64,000 bases of DNA from Clostridiales bacterium (GTDB lineage Bacteria; Bacillota; Clostridia; Lachnospirales; Lachnospiraceae), in the NCBI GenBank assembly GCA_021202015.1, contig JAJQDV010000042.1, positions 1 to 64,000 of the forward strand, written 5' to 3'. Positions 49,501 to 58,689 of this stretch are shown here, piece by piece; position 1 is the first letter of the stretch; every line of letters starts with the position of its first letter. A program made the position numbers and the translations under genes. The notes beneath the pieces are model-generated. The model worked only from the letters and a program-made list of their open reading frames with translations. It was not told the DNA's origin and did not search any database.

Positions 49501-52500
49501 AGAACCGTTGGTTGATAACGGGAATGAAAGCGTATATGGATATTATACGGACGATGTTACGATAGACGTGGAGGCAACGGATCAGATTGAGAATGCGGCG
49601 TCTTATTCCGGGATCGCGTCCGTGGATTATGTGATCACCTGTGACGGGAGCGAGACGGAATCCGGCAATTTATATCCATTTACGACGGAAACGATGGAAA
49701 ATCCGACGCAGGCCGAACTTCAGGCAGACTGGAGCGGCATCATTACGGTTAACGCGGAAGCGAATAACTCCGACAATGTGGCGGTGATCGTGACCGTGAC
49801 GGACAATGCGGGCAATGTACAGACGGAGACGATATATCTGCAGATCAACGTTACCAAACCGACTGTGGACGTGGTCTTTGACGATGAGAACAGTCCGGTT
49901 TATCAGGTGGCAACGGACGATGGCGGAACTGAGACCGGATATTTCGCGCAGAGCCGGACGGCGACGATCACGATCACGGAACGGACATCCGTGTTCGATG
50001 AGGCCGCGGCGACTGACGGGATTTCCATAGAAGCGGTTGACGCAAAAGGAAACGGGGTCAGTCTGGATGTCAGCGGTATGATCGGTGAATGGACCACGCA
50101 GGAGGGAGATTCGCCTGACGCGGCGACACATACGGCGGAGGTTCGGTTTGATGCCGACGGCGTGTATACATGGTCGGTTTCCTATACCGACAAAACGGGA
50201 TATGCCGTTGAGACCGCGGACGAAACGACGGGCGGCACTGCGGATGATACATCCGGCCAATCCGATGACGGCGCTGCGGAAAATGAGATCGGCACGGTGG
50301 AATACAGCGGCGAGACGCCCCTGCATTTTGCGGTGGATACCACGGAGCCGACGGCTTCGATCACGGTAAATGAAAATAAGTGGACACAATTCCTTTCAAA
50401 GCTCACCTTCGGTCTGTTCAGTAATGTGAAGGCGGATGTAAGCGCGGAGTATGACGACGTAACCAGTCCGTATGACGTGGATTATTATAAGACTTCAGAT
50501 GCCCTGCTTTATACGGAGGCGGAGCTGAATGATCTGTTTGAGAACGGCGGGTTCAGCACATACAGCGACTTTACCGTGACGGGCGACGAACAGTTCGTGG
50601 TTTACCTGCGCGTGACCGATTATGCCGGAAATTATACCTATGTAAATTCCGATGGTTATATCGTGGATACAACCGCAAGCGACATCACGCTGACTCCATC
50701 CGAGCCCGCGGCGGACAACGGCGATGAGGATGTATATGGTTATTATAATGATGATGTGACCGTGGATATTGATGTGTCTGAGGCGGATACCGATTACTCC
50801 GGCATTCAGCTGATCGAGTACTGGATCACGGACGGCACGGAGGCGGAGGACGACAGTGTCGATAAAACGACCCTGTATGAGTATGATTATACGCGCGACG
50901 CCGGGGAGAATAACAACGGCGGCACGCTGACCGTTACGGAGACGGACTGCGACACCGGCGAGACGGAGGAGACGACATACAGCGGCGAAGTACCCGCACA
51001 GGAACAGTTAAAGCAGGAATGGACCGGTCAGATTACGGTGGACGCGGAGACATACAACACCAGCGATGTAACCGTTTTCGTGCACACGGTGGATAACGCC
51101 GGAAATGAGAAGACGGAGTCCGTAAAGCTGGATATTGATATCACCGCGCCGACGATTGAGATCACCTATGACAACAATACGGCGAGAAACAGCAGATATT
51201 TTAACGCGGCCCGGACGGCGACCATTGTCATCACAGAGCGGACGAACCACTTTGAGGCGTCCGCGGCGACGGGCAGCATCACGATTACCGCAAAGGATTC
51301 TTCCGGGCAAAAAGTCTCTGTCGGCGATATCATAAGCTCCTGGACAACGGAAGAGGGCAGCACGCCGGATGAGGCGATGCACTGGGCGACTATCTCCTAT
51401 ACGGCGGACGCGAACTATACATTTGCGGTTGATTTCGCGGATAAGGCGACAAACAGAAACACGACTCCGGATACCGCTGATTCTGTGGCTCCGTACACCT
51501 TTACGGTAGACAAAACCGCGCCGGCCGGTACGGTGACCGCCGTTTCCAAAGAGGGACGGACGAGCACCTGGAGCAGGCTGCTCAGCTCTCTCACCTTTGG
51601 ATTTTATTCCAATGTGAGTATCAGCCTGACCTCCACGCAGGCGGACGCAACCTCCCCGATCGAGAGTGTGAAGTATTATAAAACCTCATCCAGTACGGCG
51701 ATGACACAGTCTCAGCTGAAAAGCCTGACCGGATGGAGCAGCTTCAGCGGCCTGACAGTGAAGGCAAATGAACAGTTTGTCGTTTATCTGCAGATCACGG
51801 ACTATGCCGGGAATGTGACATACATCAGCACGGACGGCCTGATCGTGGACGACACGGCGCCGATTGAGGAAAGTATCGCGCCGGAGATCACGGTTTCGCC
51901 CGAGCAGCCGGTCAACGGTTATTATAATGGAAATGTCAATGTATCTATAAAAGTAACGGATCCGAAGGCGGGAAACACCTACTCCGGCTTAAAGGAGGTC
52001 CGTTACGAGGTGCTGAACATGGGTGAGGTGACGCAGTCCGGTACGCTCTACAGCTTTACCGATTCCTCTCCGTCCATCAGTTCCCTGCGGCAGACCTGGA
52101 GCGGCAGCATCACAGTGGACGCGAATCTTAACAACAGCAATGACGTGCAGATCGTTGTGTACGCGGCTGACAACGCGGGCAACACGTCCCAGGACAGTGC
52201 GGCGATCCAGATTGATGTGACAGCGCCTGTCATTGATATCAGCTACAATAATAACAGCCCGGACAGCAGCTCTTATTACAACAGCGAACGCGTGGCGACC
52301 ATTGTCGTGACAGAGAGAAACTTTGACGGAAACAATGTGGTTGTAAATATCACAAACACGGACGGCACGATTCCGGCAATCTCCGGATGGACGACGGCGC
52401 AGGGCTCCGGAAACGGGGACGGGACGACGCACACGGCGACGATCACCTACAGCGCGGATGGAGATTACACCTTTGATATTTCTTACACGGATCAGGCGGA

Positions 52501-54076
52501 CAATGCGTGTGCTTCCGTGAATTTCGCGGCGGGAACCGCAAACGCGACAGAGTTCACGATTGACATGACAAACCCGACGATTAGTGTTTCCTATGACAAT
52601 AATTCCGTGAGCGGGGAGCGATATTTCGCGGAAACGCGGACGGCGACAATCACGGTGAATGAACACAATTTTGATGTGAGCCGGGTGGTATTTACACAGA
52701 CGGCTTCTCTGGACGGGAGCTCGATCACGGTTCCGAACGCGTCGTGGTCGAACAACGGCGACATCCATACCGCGACGATCACTTACAGCGCGGACGGCGA
52801 CTATACCTTTGACGTTACGATGACGGATATGGCCGGAAATGAAAGTGGTGAGGCCGGCTACGGCAGCAGCGTCGCGGCCAGGGATTTTACCATTGATCTG
52901 AGCATTGAAAAGCCGGTCATCACCGGCGTCGAGAACGGCGTATCCTACAGGGGAGAAGTCATCCCGGGCGTAAACTTCAGCGATGTGAATTATGATTCTT
53001 ACGAGATCACGCTGCTGCGGACGCGAAAGGATGTCATTGATGAGGACGTGACAGATACGTTTATCACCGCGGTTTCCACCAACGGCTACGGCGGAGAGGC
53101 CGAGTTTGATACTTTTGAGGAGATTCAGGACAATGACGGCATCTATACCATGACCGTCACCATGCGTGATAAGGCCGGGAATGAGGAGACCGAGACCGTG
53201 GTCTTCACCGTAAACCGGTTCGGTTCCGTGTACGCGTTCAATCAGGCGCTGATTGATCTGGAGGACGCTTATGTGCAAAAGGTGGACGACGAACTCGTCA
53301 TTACCGAGTACAATCCGGATCGGCTGGTGGAAGGTTCCCTCTCCATCGAGGTGACGAAGGACGGGTCTCCGCTGAGTGACGTGGAGTATGAGGTCAGCCC
53401 CGTTATCAATGAATACGCGGCGGTGGGAAGCAGCGGCTGGTATCAGTATGCGTATACCATCGACACGTCGAACTTTGACAGCGACGGGATCTACCGCATC
53501 ACCGTTTCCTCCGAGGACGAAGCGGGCAACCTGCCGGAGACCACCAATTATGACGAATGCGAGGTGCTCTTCCGGGTGGACACGACGGTTCCGGAGATCA
53601 CGGCTGTGAGCGGACTGGAGGAGGCGATCGTCAACGCGGAGTCCGTGGATGTGGACTTCGACATATATGATTCCATCGGACTTGCCTCCGTGACTGCGTA
53701 TATGGACGGCTCCGAGTATCAGACCTGGACGGGTGAGGAGATCGAGGGCCAGAATACTTATGAAGGAGCGTTTACGATCGAGGCTGCTAATTCCACGCAG
53801 AGCGTAAGGATTGTGGTGAAAGATCTGGCGGGGAATGTGCTGGATACGGATGAGCAGAACGCGGACGGCGATTATATCTTCGATCCGGGATTTGACTTTA
53901 ACCGGGATATTACGGTTTCCACAAACTTCTTCGTTCGCTGGAGGGCGAATAAGGCGGCGTTCTGCGGAACGATCATCGCAGTCATCGTGATTGCGGCGCT
54001 GATTGTGTTCGGCGTGGTATACAGAAGACGCAAAAAGGATGACAGTCGTGAGAAAGAAGCGGCGGCACAGGGATAA
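46514..54076 (+). CDS. Giant surface protein: signal peptide, divergent InlB B-like repeats, tandem Ig-like modules, C-terminal TM
   Basis: ~2520 aa; MKKHSIRKRALSVILAGLLCVSILIPSSVLAGS; repeats of TAPTI-SYDNN..YF..RTATITVTER; C-terminal FCGTIIAVIVIAALIVFGVVYRRRKK; no LPXTG. Confidence 0.93.
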   Translation: MKKHSIRKRALSVILAGLLCVSILIPSSVLAGSSVYENAWTITVLDAETGAAVAGAAVDYQICVNDVSDESGSADTAEDGSVAVDAVANLSEDAISAGTVRVDYAVTAEGYEEMTGSCSVASATENHDVYLTASAVQTEEYTVTVQSGTGGTVTLDGETVDSKTVASGTEVSVAAAPESGYYLKTLVISNDPVEFEKTGYTGTVTVSENMTITAEFQKFYTVSMDNYDTDAGTVRIDGSVMESGASLEMDDGTAITLSVEAKEGYCISAVSVGGKEQDISADGVSTFTLENYTVKADTEIAVSFSELYVMTVTYSEDGGIVVTEPDGDIASGVAVKEGNSFTVTATPEEHYRVAKVVKDGQTEEYSENDYSYTDTIENISGEHTYEITFALNRYTVNFSAGENGSLSAASELVEYGAAPTVTITPDEGYTVDSVQISQISDSDSGDVDPDASGAEASAGNDEQADSSSDEYVLAEGSATDYVITAGITSETAISVTFKEMDSVEYDSAVSLSDSDSLRTDADSNTYIFAKGASVVFTASDDYDGIRISGTEEGDTASSLKYYNTSGNSVTVTDTITVTGIQVLSGKEWKDVELSDGGLRIVFDETEPTGTLTPEDPNENEYYNSNVTIDVSVNDPDEYSGIASVEYAVSADGNEPDSADRISIYSFDGSSGDGASESSSEPGAQEQLRQSWTGQITVDAETYNTANVTVFLYVTDRAGNSYSTSTTLKVNSTAPTVSVSMVENGENSDEAEPGYYSVARMAEITIVDREDTFDETAADISISATDAAGGSVKDPAVISEWTTDEEDSSVHTATVSFNADANYEWSISYKNKAGLSCAACDDSDEKINVDSETGDDIYIFTVDCTAPEVDSNAKIGVEDALWKGIPDSTSAADTVFALWEKDAVTISLDDQDISDATSPIKTVLYYETASTTSLTREELCSLYAEGEFTEEEYVTAAADAYVTVYARITDYAGNTVYVGTDGVVVDMSQSGLTLTPEEPLVDNGNESVYGYYTDDVTIDVEATDQIENAASYSGIASVDYVITCDGSETESGNLYPFTTETMENPTQAELQADWSGIITVNAEANNSDNVAVIVTVTDNAGNVQTETIYLQINVTKPTVDVVFDDENSPVYQVATDDGGTETGYFAQSRTATITITERTSVFDEAAATDGISIEAVDAKGNGVSLDVSGMIGEWTTQEGDSPDAATHTAEVRFDADGVYTWSVSYTDKTGYAVETADETTGGTADDTSGQSDDGAAENEIGTVEYSGETPLHFAVDTTEPTASITVNENKWTQFLSKLTFGLFSNVKADVSAEYDDVTSPYDVDYYKTSDALLYTEAELNDLFENGGFSTYSDFTVTGDEQFVVYLRVTDYAGNYTYVNSDGYIVDTTASDITLTPSEPAADNGDEDVYGYYNDDVTVDIDVSEADTDYSGIQLIEYWITDGTEAEDDSVDKTTLYEYDYTRDAGENNNGGTLTVTETDCDTGETEETTYSGEVPAQEQLKQEWTGQITVDAETYNTSDVTVFVHTVDNAGNEKTESVKLDIDITAPTIEITYDNNTARNSRYFNAARTATIVITERTNHFEASAATGSITITAKDSSGQKVSVGDIISSWTTEEGSTPDEAMHWATISYTADANYTFAVDFADKATNRNTTPDTADSVAPYTFTVDKTAPAGTVTAVSKEGRTSTWSRLLSSLTFGFYSNVSISLTSTQADATSPIESVKYYKTSSSTAMTQSQLKSLTGWSSFSGLTVKANEQFVVYLQITDYAGNVTYISTDGLIVDDTAPIEESIAPEITVSPEQPVNGYYNGNVNVSIKVTDPKAGNTYSGLKEVRYEVLNMGEVTQSGTLYSFTDSSPSISSLRQTWSGSITVDANLNNSNDVQIVVYAADNAGNTSQDSAAIQIDVTAPVIDISYNNNSPDSSSYYNSERVATIVVTERNFDGNNVVVNITNTDGTIPAISGWTTAQGSGNGDGTTHTATITYSADGDYTFDISYTDQADNACASVNFAAGTANATEFTIDMTNPTISVSYDNNSVSGERYFAETRTATITVNEHNFDVSRVVFTQTASLDGSSITVPNASWSNNGDIHTATITYSADGDYTFDVTMTDMAGNESGEAGYGSSVAARDFTIDLSIEKPVITGVENGVSYRGEVIPGVNFSDVNYDSYEITLLRTRKDVIDEDVTDTFITAVSTNGYGGEAEFDTFEEIQDNDGIYTMTVTMRDKAGNEETETVVFTVNRFGSVYAFNQALIDLEDAYVQKVDDELVITEYNPDRLVEGSLSIEVTKDGSPLSDVEYEVSPVINEYAAVGSSGWYQYAYTIDTSNFDSDGIYRITVSSEDEAGNLPETTNYDECEVLFRVDTTVPEITAVSGLEEAIVNAESVDVDFDIYDSIGLASVTAYMDGSEYQTWTGEEIEGQNTYEGAFTIEAANSTQSVRIVVKDLAGNVLDTDEQNADGDYIFDPGFDFNRDITVSTNFFVRWRANKAAFCGTIIAVIVIAALIVFGVVYRRRKKDDSREKEAAAQG

Positions 54077-54140
54077 AAGCCTGCGAAGCAGGTTCTCACA
54101 ATAAGATAAGCGGTAACGATTCAGGACAGTTGCGATAAGC

Positions 54141-54166
54141 GCACGGCGCGGGGAGCCGCGCCGTGC
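54141..54166. repeat. Perfect 11-bp stem hairpin after giant surface protein gene
   Basis: GCACGGCGCGG-GGAG-CCGCGCCGTGC; no T-run. Confidence 0.8.
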
Positions 54167-54268
54167 AAAAGCGGATAAAAATATTTCGATAAAAGGGGAG
54201 CAATCACAGTGAGATTGTGATTCATATGGTACAGGAGTGACAGGGGGTCTGATGGAGATCGCACAGGC

Positions 54269-55972
54269 TTATCGGGAGGCTGAGTCCGCCAGCACAACCC
54301 GGCAGCGTTTCTTATAGCAGGCGATTCCGTATTTCAGAATCTCCTCGATCCCTTCTTCCTTAAGCTTTTCATCATAGTGCATCTTATCAATCTGGTTCAG
54401 TGCTTCCTGGCATACAGAGTCAAAATCACCGTTTTCCGCATACTTGACCTCCACGACGATGCCAAGATCTTCTTTTTCGATCTCGATCAGGATATCGCTG
54501 TAACCGTCCCCGGATTCTGTATTTGAAGAGACGATCCAGGAATCCATTACGCTAAGGATCCCTAAAAGTATACCGTGGAAAAAATTTTCTTTGCGTTCTT
54601 TCCGAACAAAGGTATCCCGGATGCTGATGGTTTTCCTCAGCCAGATACCGAACTGCTCCTCCACGCCTTTCGCATCTCCGTTTTTTAAAGCCTCACAGAA
54701 ACGGTTCGCGAGATCTCCGTCTTTCCGCACATTTTCGCGGAAAAGATCCATAATCTGCGTGGAAAAAACAGAATGGATTTCCCGGTTTGGTATGGCAAGT
54801 ACGAATCGGTTCCCGTCAGGTTTTCCTCTCTGGGTCAGATAGCCTGTCGTGAACAGGACGCTCCATATATTCTCTATGGAAGCGTACATATCACGATAGG
54901 TAAGCTCCGGGTAGATTTCTTTTCGAATGGTTTCACCGGCCAGCAGTTTTTCGATTTCCCGTTTTGTGGTGCCGCTGTTGTCAGACTCACGGATAAAACG
55001 TCGGACGGCATCGTTCCCGCTGGTGTTGATCCAGTAATTTTCCGGCTGTGCTTCCGGATCGGCTCCTAATGTATAGCAATGGTTGATCACATCCCACGGA
55101 CAATACACATTCGCGTTTCCGAATTGATACCCGTCATACCACTCTCTCATCGTATCGTAATGAGCAGATAAGCCATAATACGCCAGTAAATCCTGAACTT
55201 CCCGATCTGTAAACCCGAAATACTCATCGAATCGGATATTTGTGATGGATAAAACGGACACATTATTCAATCCGGTAAATATGCTTTCTTTGGAAATCCT
55301 CATACATCCGGTCAGCACTGAAAACTGAAGGCTCGCATTTGTCTTTAATGCCTGTTCAAACAGATTGCGGATCAGGAAGATCATTTCATCATAATAACCG
55401 TTTTCATGAGCCTTGGCCAGCGGCATGTCATATTCGTCGATCAGGATGACGACTTTGCTTTTGTGATGTTTCTCCAATAATTCAGAAAGTACCCTCAGAC
55501 TGCTGTATAATGTACTTTCTTCCATATCATCATGCAGCAGGCGTCGGAATTTATATTTTTCCTCATCTGTGAGAAGATCGCTGTACAAAAGATATTGAAA
55601 TCGTCTCGCCTCTGTATTTATGGTGTCCACCGCCATCTTGAAAGCTATACGAAAGGACGGCGCATTCATATTCTTCAGTGAAACAGAAATTACCGGAAAT
55701 TTCCCCATGTATTTTTCACAGAGTGCGGTCTCTTTTGATATTTCCAGGCTGTCAAACAGTTCTTTGTGGTCTCCGATTTCAAAAAAATATTTCAGCATAC
55801 TCATGTTGAGGCTCTTTCCGAAACGGCGGGGGCGGGTAAACAGACTTACCTCGCTCCAGTTATTCAGAAGATCGCGGATCAGGCCTGTCTTATCTACATA
55901 ATAAAAGTTATTTAACCGCAGTTTTTCAAAATCTTCAATTCCGATGGGAAGCTTCTTTTTTATCAAAGCCAT
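54269..55972 (-). CDS. AAA-ATPase-like / DUF1703 PD-(D/E)XK nuclease superfamily protein
   Basis: LPIGIEDFEKLRLNNFYYVDKTGLIRDLL..FTRPRRFGKSLNMSMLKYFFE; C-terminal DILIEIEKEDLGIVVEVKYAE. Confidence 0.92.
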   Translation of the reverse strand: MALIKKKLPIGIEDFEKLRLNNFYYVDKTGLIRDLLNNWSEVSLFTRPRRFGKSLNMSMLKYFFEIGDHKELFDSLEISKETALCEKYMGKFPVISVSLKNMNAPSFRIAFKMAVDTINTEARRFQYLLYSDLLTDEEKYKFRRLLHDDMEESTLYSSLRVLSELLEKHHKSKVVILIDEYDMPLAKAHENGYYDEMIFLIRNLFEQALKTNASLQFSVLTGCMRISKESIFTGLNNVSVLSITNIRFDEYFGFTDREVQDLLAYYGLSAHYDTMREWYDGYQFGNANVYCPWDVINHCYTLGADPEAQPENYWINTSGNDAVRRFIRESDNSGTTKREIEKLLAGETIRKEIYPELTYRDMYASIENIWSVLFTTGYLTQRGKPDGNRFVLAIPNREIHSVFSTQIMDLFRENVRKDGDLANRFCEALKNGDAKGVEEQFGIWLRKTISIRDTFVRKERKENFFHGILLGILSVMDSWIVSSNTESGDGYSDILIEIEKEDLGIVVEVKYAENGDFDSVCQEALNQIDKMHYDEKLKEEGIEEILKYGIACYKKRCRVVLADSASR

Positions 55973-56197
55973 TTTCCGTCCCCCTCATATTTTGCAGCCG
56001 GTTCGATATCCGCTGTTCTGCAGATAAGGATGTTCATGTATATCCCGGATTTGTAATGCGTCGGCAATCAATCTTATTATACCCTGCTTCAACAGACCTG
56101 ACAATGAAAAACTCAGAGGAGATTTTATTTTCCTGCATTTTGAATTACATTCCTGCGGTTAAATTTCATCAGTTTGAAAGGAGAATGAAACGATGCT

Positions 56198-57160
56198 ATG
56201 AACAGTTTAATACAAAGTACACAGTTGGAAGAACTGTCCTTCGGTTCGGATTTCGCGTATATCCTGTCGGACAGCGCGGGATTTTCACTGACCGAATATA
56301 AGGTGCTCCACAATCAGAAGGACAGTATTTTTGTACCGTGCATGAAGCTCCTGTATAATGGGAAAACACAGCTCTATTATCGAACAGATGGCTATCGATC
56401 TCTGGAGAATATTCTGCCGGTTTCTGATCCCGAAAATTTTCTGACGATTGTATATAATTTATTTTCTGCGGTCGTTCAGACCGGGAGGATTGGATTCCTG
56501 TCCTGCAGGAAGATCGTCCCGGCCTTTGACAAATTTTTTGTGGAAGCCGGTACCGGCCGGGTGAGGCTGGTCTATCTGCCCGTGAGCGGAGGATTTTTCC
56601 CTGATGAAGCGGCGTTTGAAAATCAGCTGCGAAGCAGTCTGGTTCGATGGATTTCTGAATGCGATGCGCCGGATGGCTCCGCTGCCGGGAAGCTGATCGC
56701 GGATCTTTCTGACGGGCTGCTGTCCCTGGAGAAGCTGACGGAACGTATGCGCGATGGTATCGTTGTTTGTGCCGATTCGGATACAAAAGTGTTGTATGAT
56801 TCGCGGCGGGAGCTTTCGCGATGCGAATATACGAAACCGAATTATATATCATCAACAGCGAAAATGCGATTGGAGGCTTTGAACGCTCCGGAAAGAGTTG
56901 TGTTGTATGTGAATAAAAATCCGTATGTGATCGGGAAAAATCCGGCAGCGGTGGACGGCGTGCTGTCTTTTAATAAGATGATCAGCCGTGTTCACTGCAG
57001 GATTATAAGGACTGGGGCAGAGTATCGTGTGGAGGACCTCGGAAGCGCCAACGGCACCTGGGTGAATCGCGTCCGTGTTCAGAGAAATCAGGGGTTATTG
57101 ATTCGGAATGGAGATATACTGCGGCTGGCCGACACGGATTTCCGGGTTTCTGTCTCATAG
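56198..57160 (+). CDS. FHA domain protein 3, T7SS-associated
   Basis: C-terminal FHA: PYVIGKNPAAVDGVLSFNKMISRVHCRIIRTGAEYRVEDLGSANGTWVNR. Confidence 0.88.
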   Translation: MNSLIQSTQLEELSFGSDFAYILSDSAGFSLTEYKVLHNQKDSIFVPCMKLLYNGKTQLYYRTDGYRSLENILPVSDPENFLTIVYNLFSAVVQTGRIGFLSCRKIVPAFDKFFVEAGTGRVRLVYLPVSGGFFPDEAAFENQLRSSLVRWISECDAPDGSAAGKLIADLSDGLLSLEKLTERMRDGIVVCADSDTKVLYDSRRELSRCEYTKPNYISSTAKMRLEALNAPERVVLYVNKNPYVIGKNPAAVDGVLSFNKMISRVHCRIIRTGAEYRVEDLGSANGTWVNRVRVQRNQGLLIRNGDILRLADTDFRVSVS

Positions 57161-57195
57161 GAAAGTTCGTCCTGTGAGACAAAAAAGCTCCGCGG
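57152..57195. repeat. Hairpin + GCTCCGCGG short intergenic element (copy 3), overlapping stop codon of FHA gene 3
   Basis: GTCTCATAGGAAAGTTCGTCCTGTGAGAC then AAAAAA GCTCCGCGG. Confidence 0.55.
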
Positions 57196-57205
57196 GGAGG
57201 GAAAA

Positions 57206-58264
57206 ATGGAAAGACCACGGATCATCATTGCAGAAACAGATGTTGAGTATGTTTTGCCGCTTCAACAGATATTTGTTGCAGAATTATTTGACAGGGCGGA
57301 TCTGGAAATCATTACGGAACGGGAGTATTTCGAAATATTATTTTCCGCGCCGCAGAAAGCGGAGATTCTGATTGTCTCTGAAGATTTGTATGATATGAAA
57401 CTGCAGAAGCATAATATCGCCCATGTATTCCTTCTGTCAGAGCAGGAAGAGAAAGGAGACACGGCGGAACTGAATGTGAACCTGATTTACAAATATACCA
57501 GCATCAGGGATATATTTCATGTGATCACGGGCAAAAGCGCGGATGTGCTGCAGACAGAGGCCGGAGGGAAAAAAGAAGCGCAGATCGTTGTGGTTACATC
57601 GGCTTCGGGCGGCGTCGGAAAGACCACGACGGCCGTGGGTCTGGCTGCGGTGCTGAGCAAAAATTACAGGAGGGTTCTGTATATCAATACCGATTCTCTT
57701 CAGACCTTCCGGCATCTGCTGCAGAATCATACGCCGATTACAGGGAACGACATATACTCCGAACTGATGCATGCGGACAATGGTATTTACGGCAGGATCC
57801 GGCATGTCATCCGAAAAGAGCTGTTCAATTACCTTCCGCCGTTTAAGGCAGCGTTGATTTCGCTGGGCCTTGGTCCGGATGTTTTCGGAAAGATCGCGGC
57901 ATCAGCCAGATCCTCCGGGGATTTTGATGTTGTGCTGGTCGATGCCGACAGCAGCTTTGATGAAAACAAGACGAAGCTGCTGGAGCTGGCGGATAAAGTT
58001 ATCTTCGTGACCGGACAGAACGCGGCTTCGGTTACGGCGACAAATATTCTGATCGAGAATATCAACGGAATTGACAATGAAAAGTACGTTTTTCTGTGCA
58101 ATAACTTTGAGAGAGACGCTGATAATGCGCTGATTTCCCCGCAGATCCCGCTGAAATTCGGGGTCAGCGAGTATGTGGAGCATTTTCATCATTATGACCG
58201 GATGAAGGGTGTGGATTTTGCCGGCCAGACCTGTTTTCAGCGGGCGGCCTATCTGCTGGAATAA
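57206..58264 (+). CDS. MinD/ParA-family ATPase with receiver-like N-terminus (CpaE/TadZ-like)
   Basis: VVVTSASGGVGKTTTAVGLAAVLSK deviant Walker A; DVVLVDADSSFDENKT. Confidence 0.87.
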   Translation: MERPRIIIAETDVEYVLPLQQIFVAELFDRADLEIITEREYFEILFSAPQKAEILIVSEDLYDMKLQKHNIAHVFLLSEQEEKGDTAELNVNLIYKYTSIRDIFHVITGKSADVLQTEAGGKKEAQIVVVTSASGGVGKTTTAVGLAAVLSKNYRRVLYINTDSLQTFRHLLQNHTPITGNDIYSELMHADNGIYGRIRHVIRKELFNYLPPFKAALISLGLGPDVFGKIAASARSSGDFDVVLVDADSSFDENKTKLLELADKVIFVTGQNAASVTATNILIENINGIDNEKYVFLCNNFERDADNALISPQIPLKFGVSEYVEHFHHYDRMKGVDFAGQTCFQRAAYLLE

Positions 58265-58349
58265 TCCGGTTTTTGCGGCAGAAGGGCAATCAGCAGCAGA
58301 AATGCCGGGCAGATTCCGGGCGTGGATTAAAGCAATCAGGAGGAAAGAA

Positions 58350-58655
58350 ATGAACGAGACAGCGGTGGTGACCTTTTGCAATCCGGGCCGAGGACAGACT
58401 GTCGAACTGGAAATACCTGTGGATATCACAGCGAATGATCTGATTCTGGCGCTGAACGAAGCATATCATCTGGAAATGGATACCGAAAATATTTTTCACT
58501 GTTATTTTGCTGCGGAACATCCGATCGCTTTTCTGAGGGGCAATAAGCGGCTTTCAGATTTTGGAGTCAGAAACGGGACGGTGATTATTTATAAGCAGGA
58601 TTGCGGGGGCAGTGCGATGCGCGGCCGGAAACCGGCAGCAGGGCAGATGCGGTGA
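58350..58655 (+). CDS. YukD/EsaB-like ubiquitin-fold protein 2
   Basis: MNETAVVTFCNPGRGQTVELEIPVDITANDLILALNEAY..RLSDFGVRNGTVIIYKQD; immediately upstream of EssC2. Confidence 0.75.
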   Translation: MNETAVVTFCNPGRGQTVELEIPVDITANDLILALNEAYHLEMDTENIFHCYFAAEHPIAFLRGNKRLSDFGVRNGTVIIYKQDCGGSAMRGRKPAAGQMR

Positions 58656-58689
58656 AAGACTCCGTGAAGGCATTTAAGGGGAGACTGAA

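Noticed and set aside
51989-53278. 429-aa reverse-strand ORF opposite the giant surface protein
   Set aside because: Arises from the repeat and codon bias of the forward gene; His/Arg/Val-rich nonsense-like sequence.
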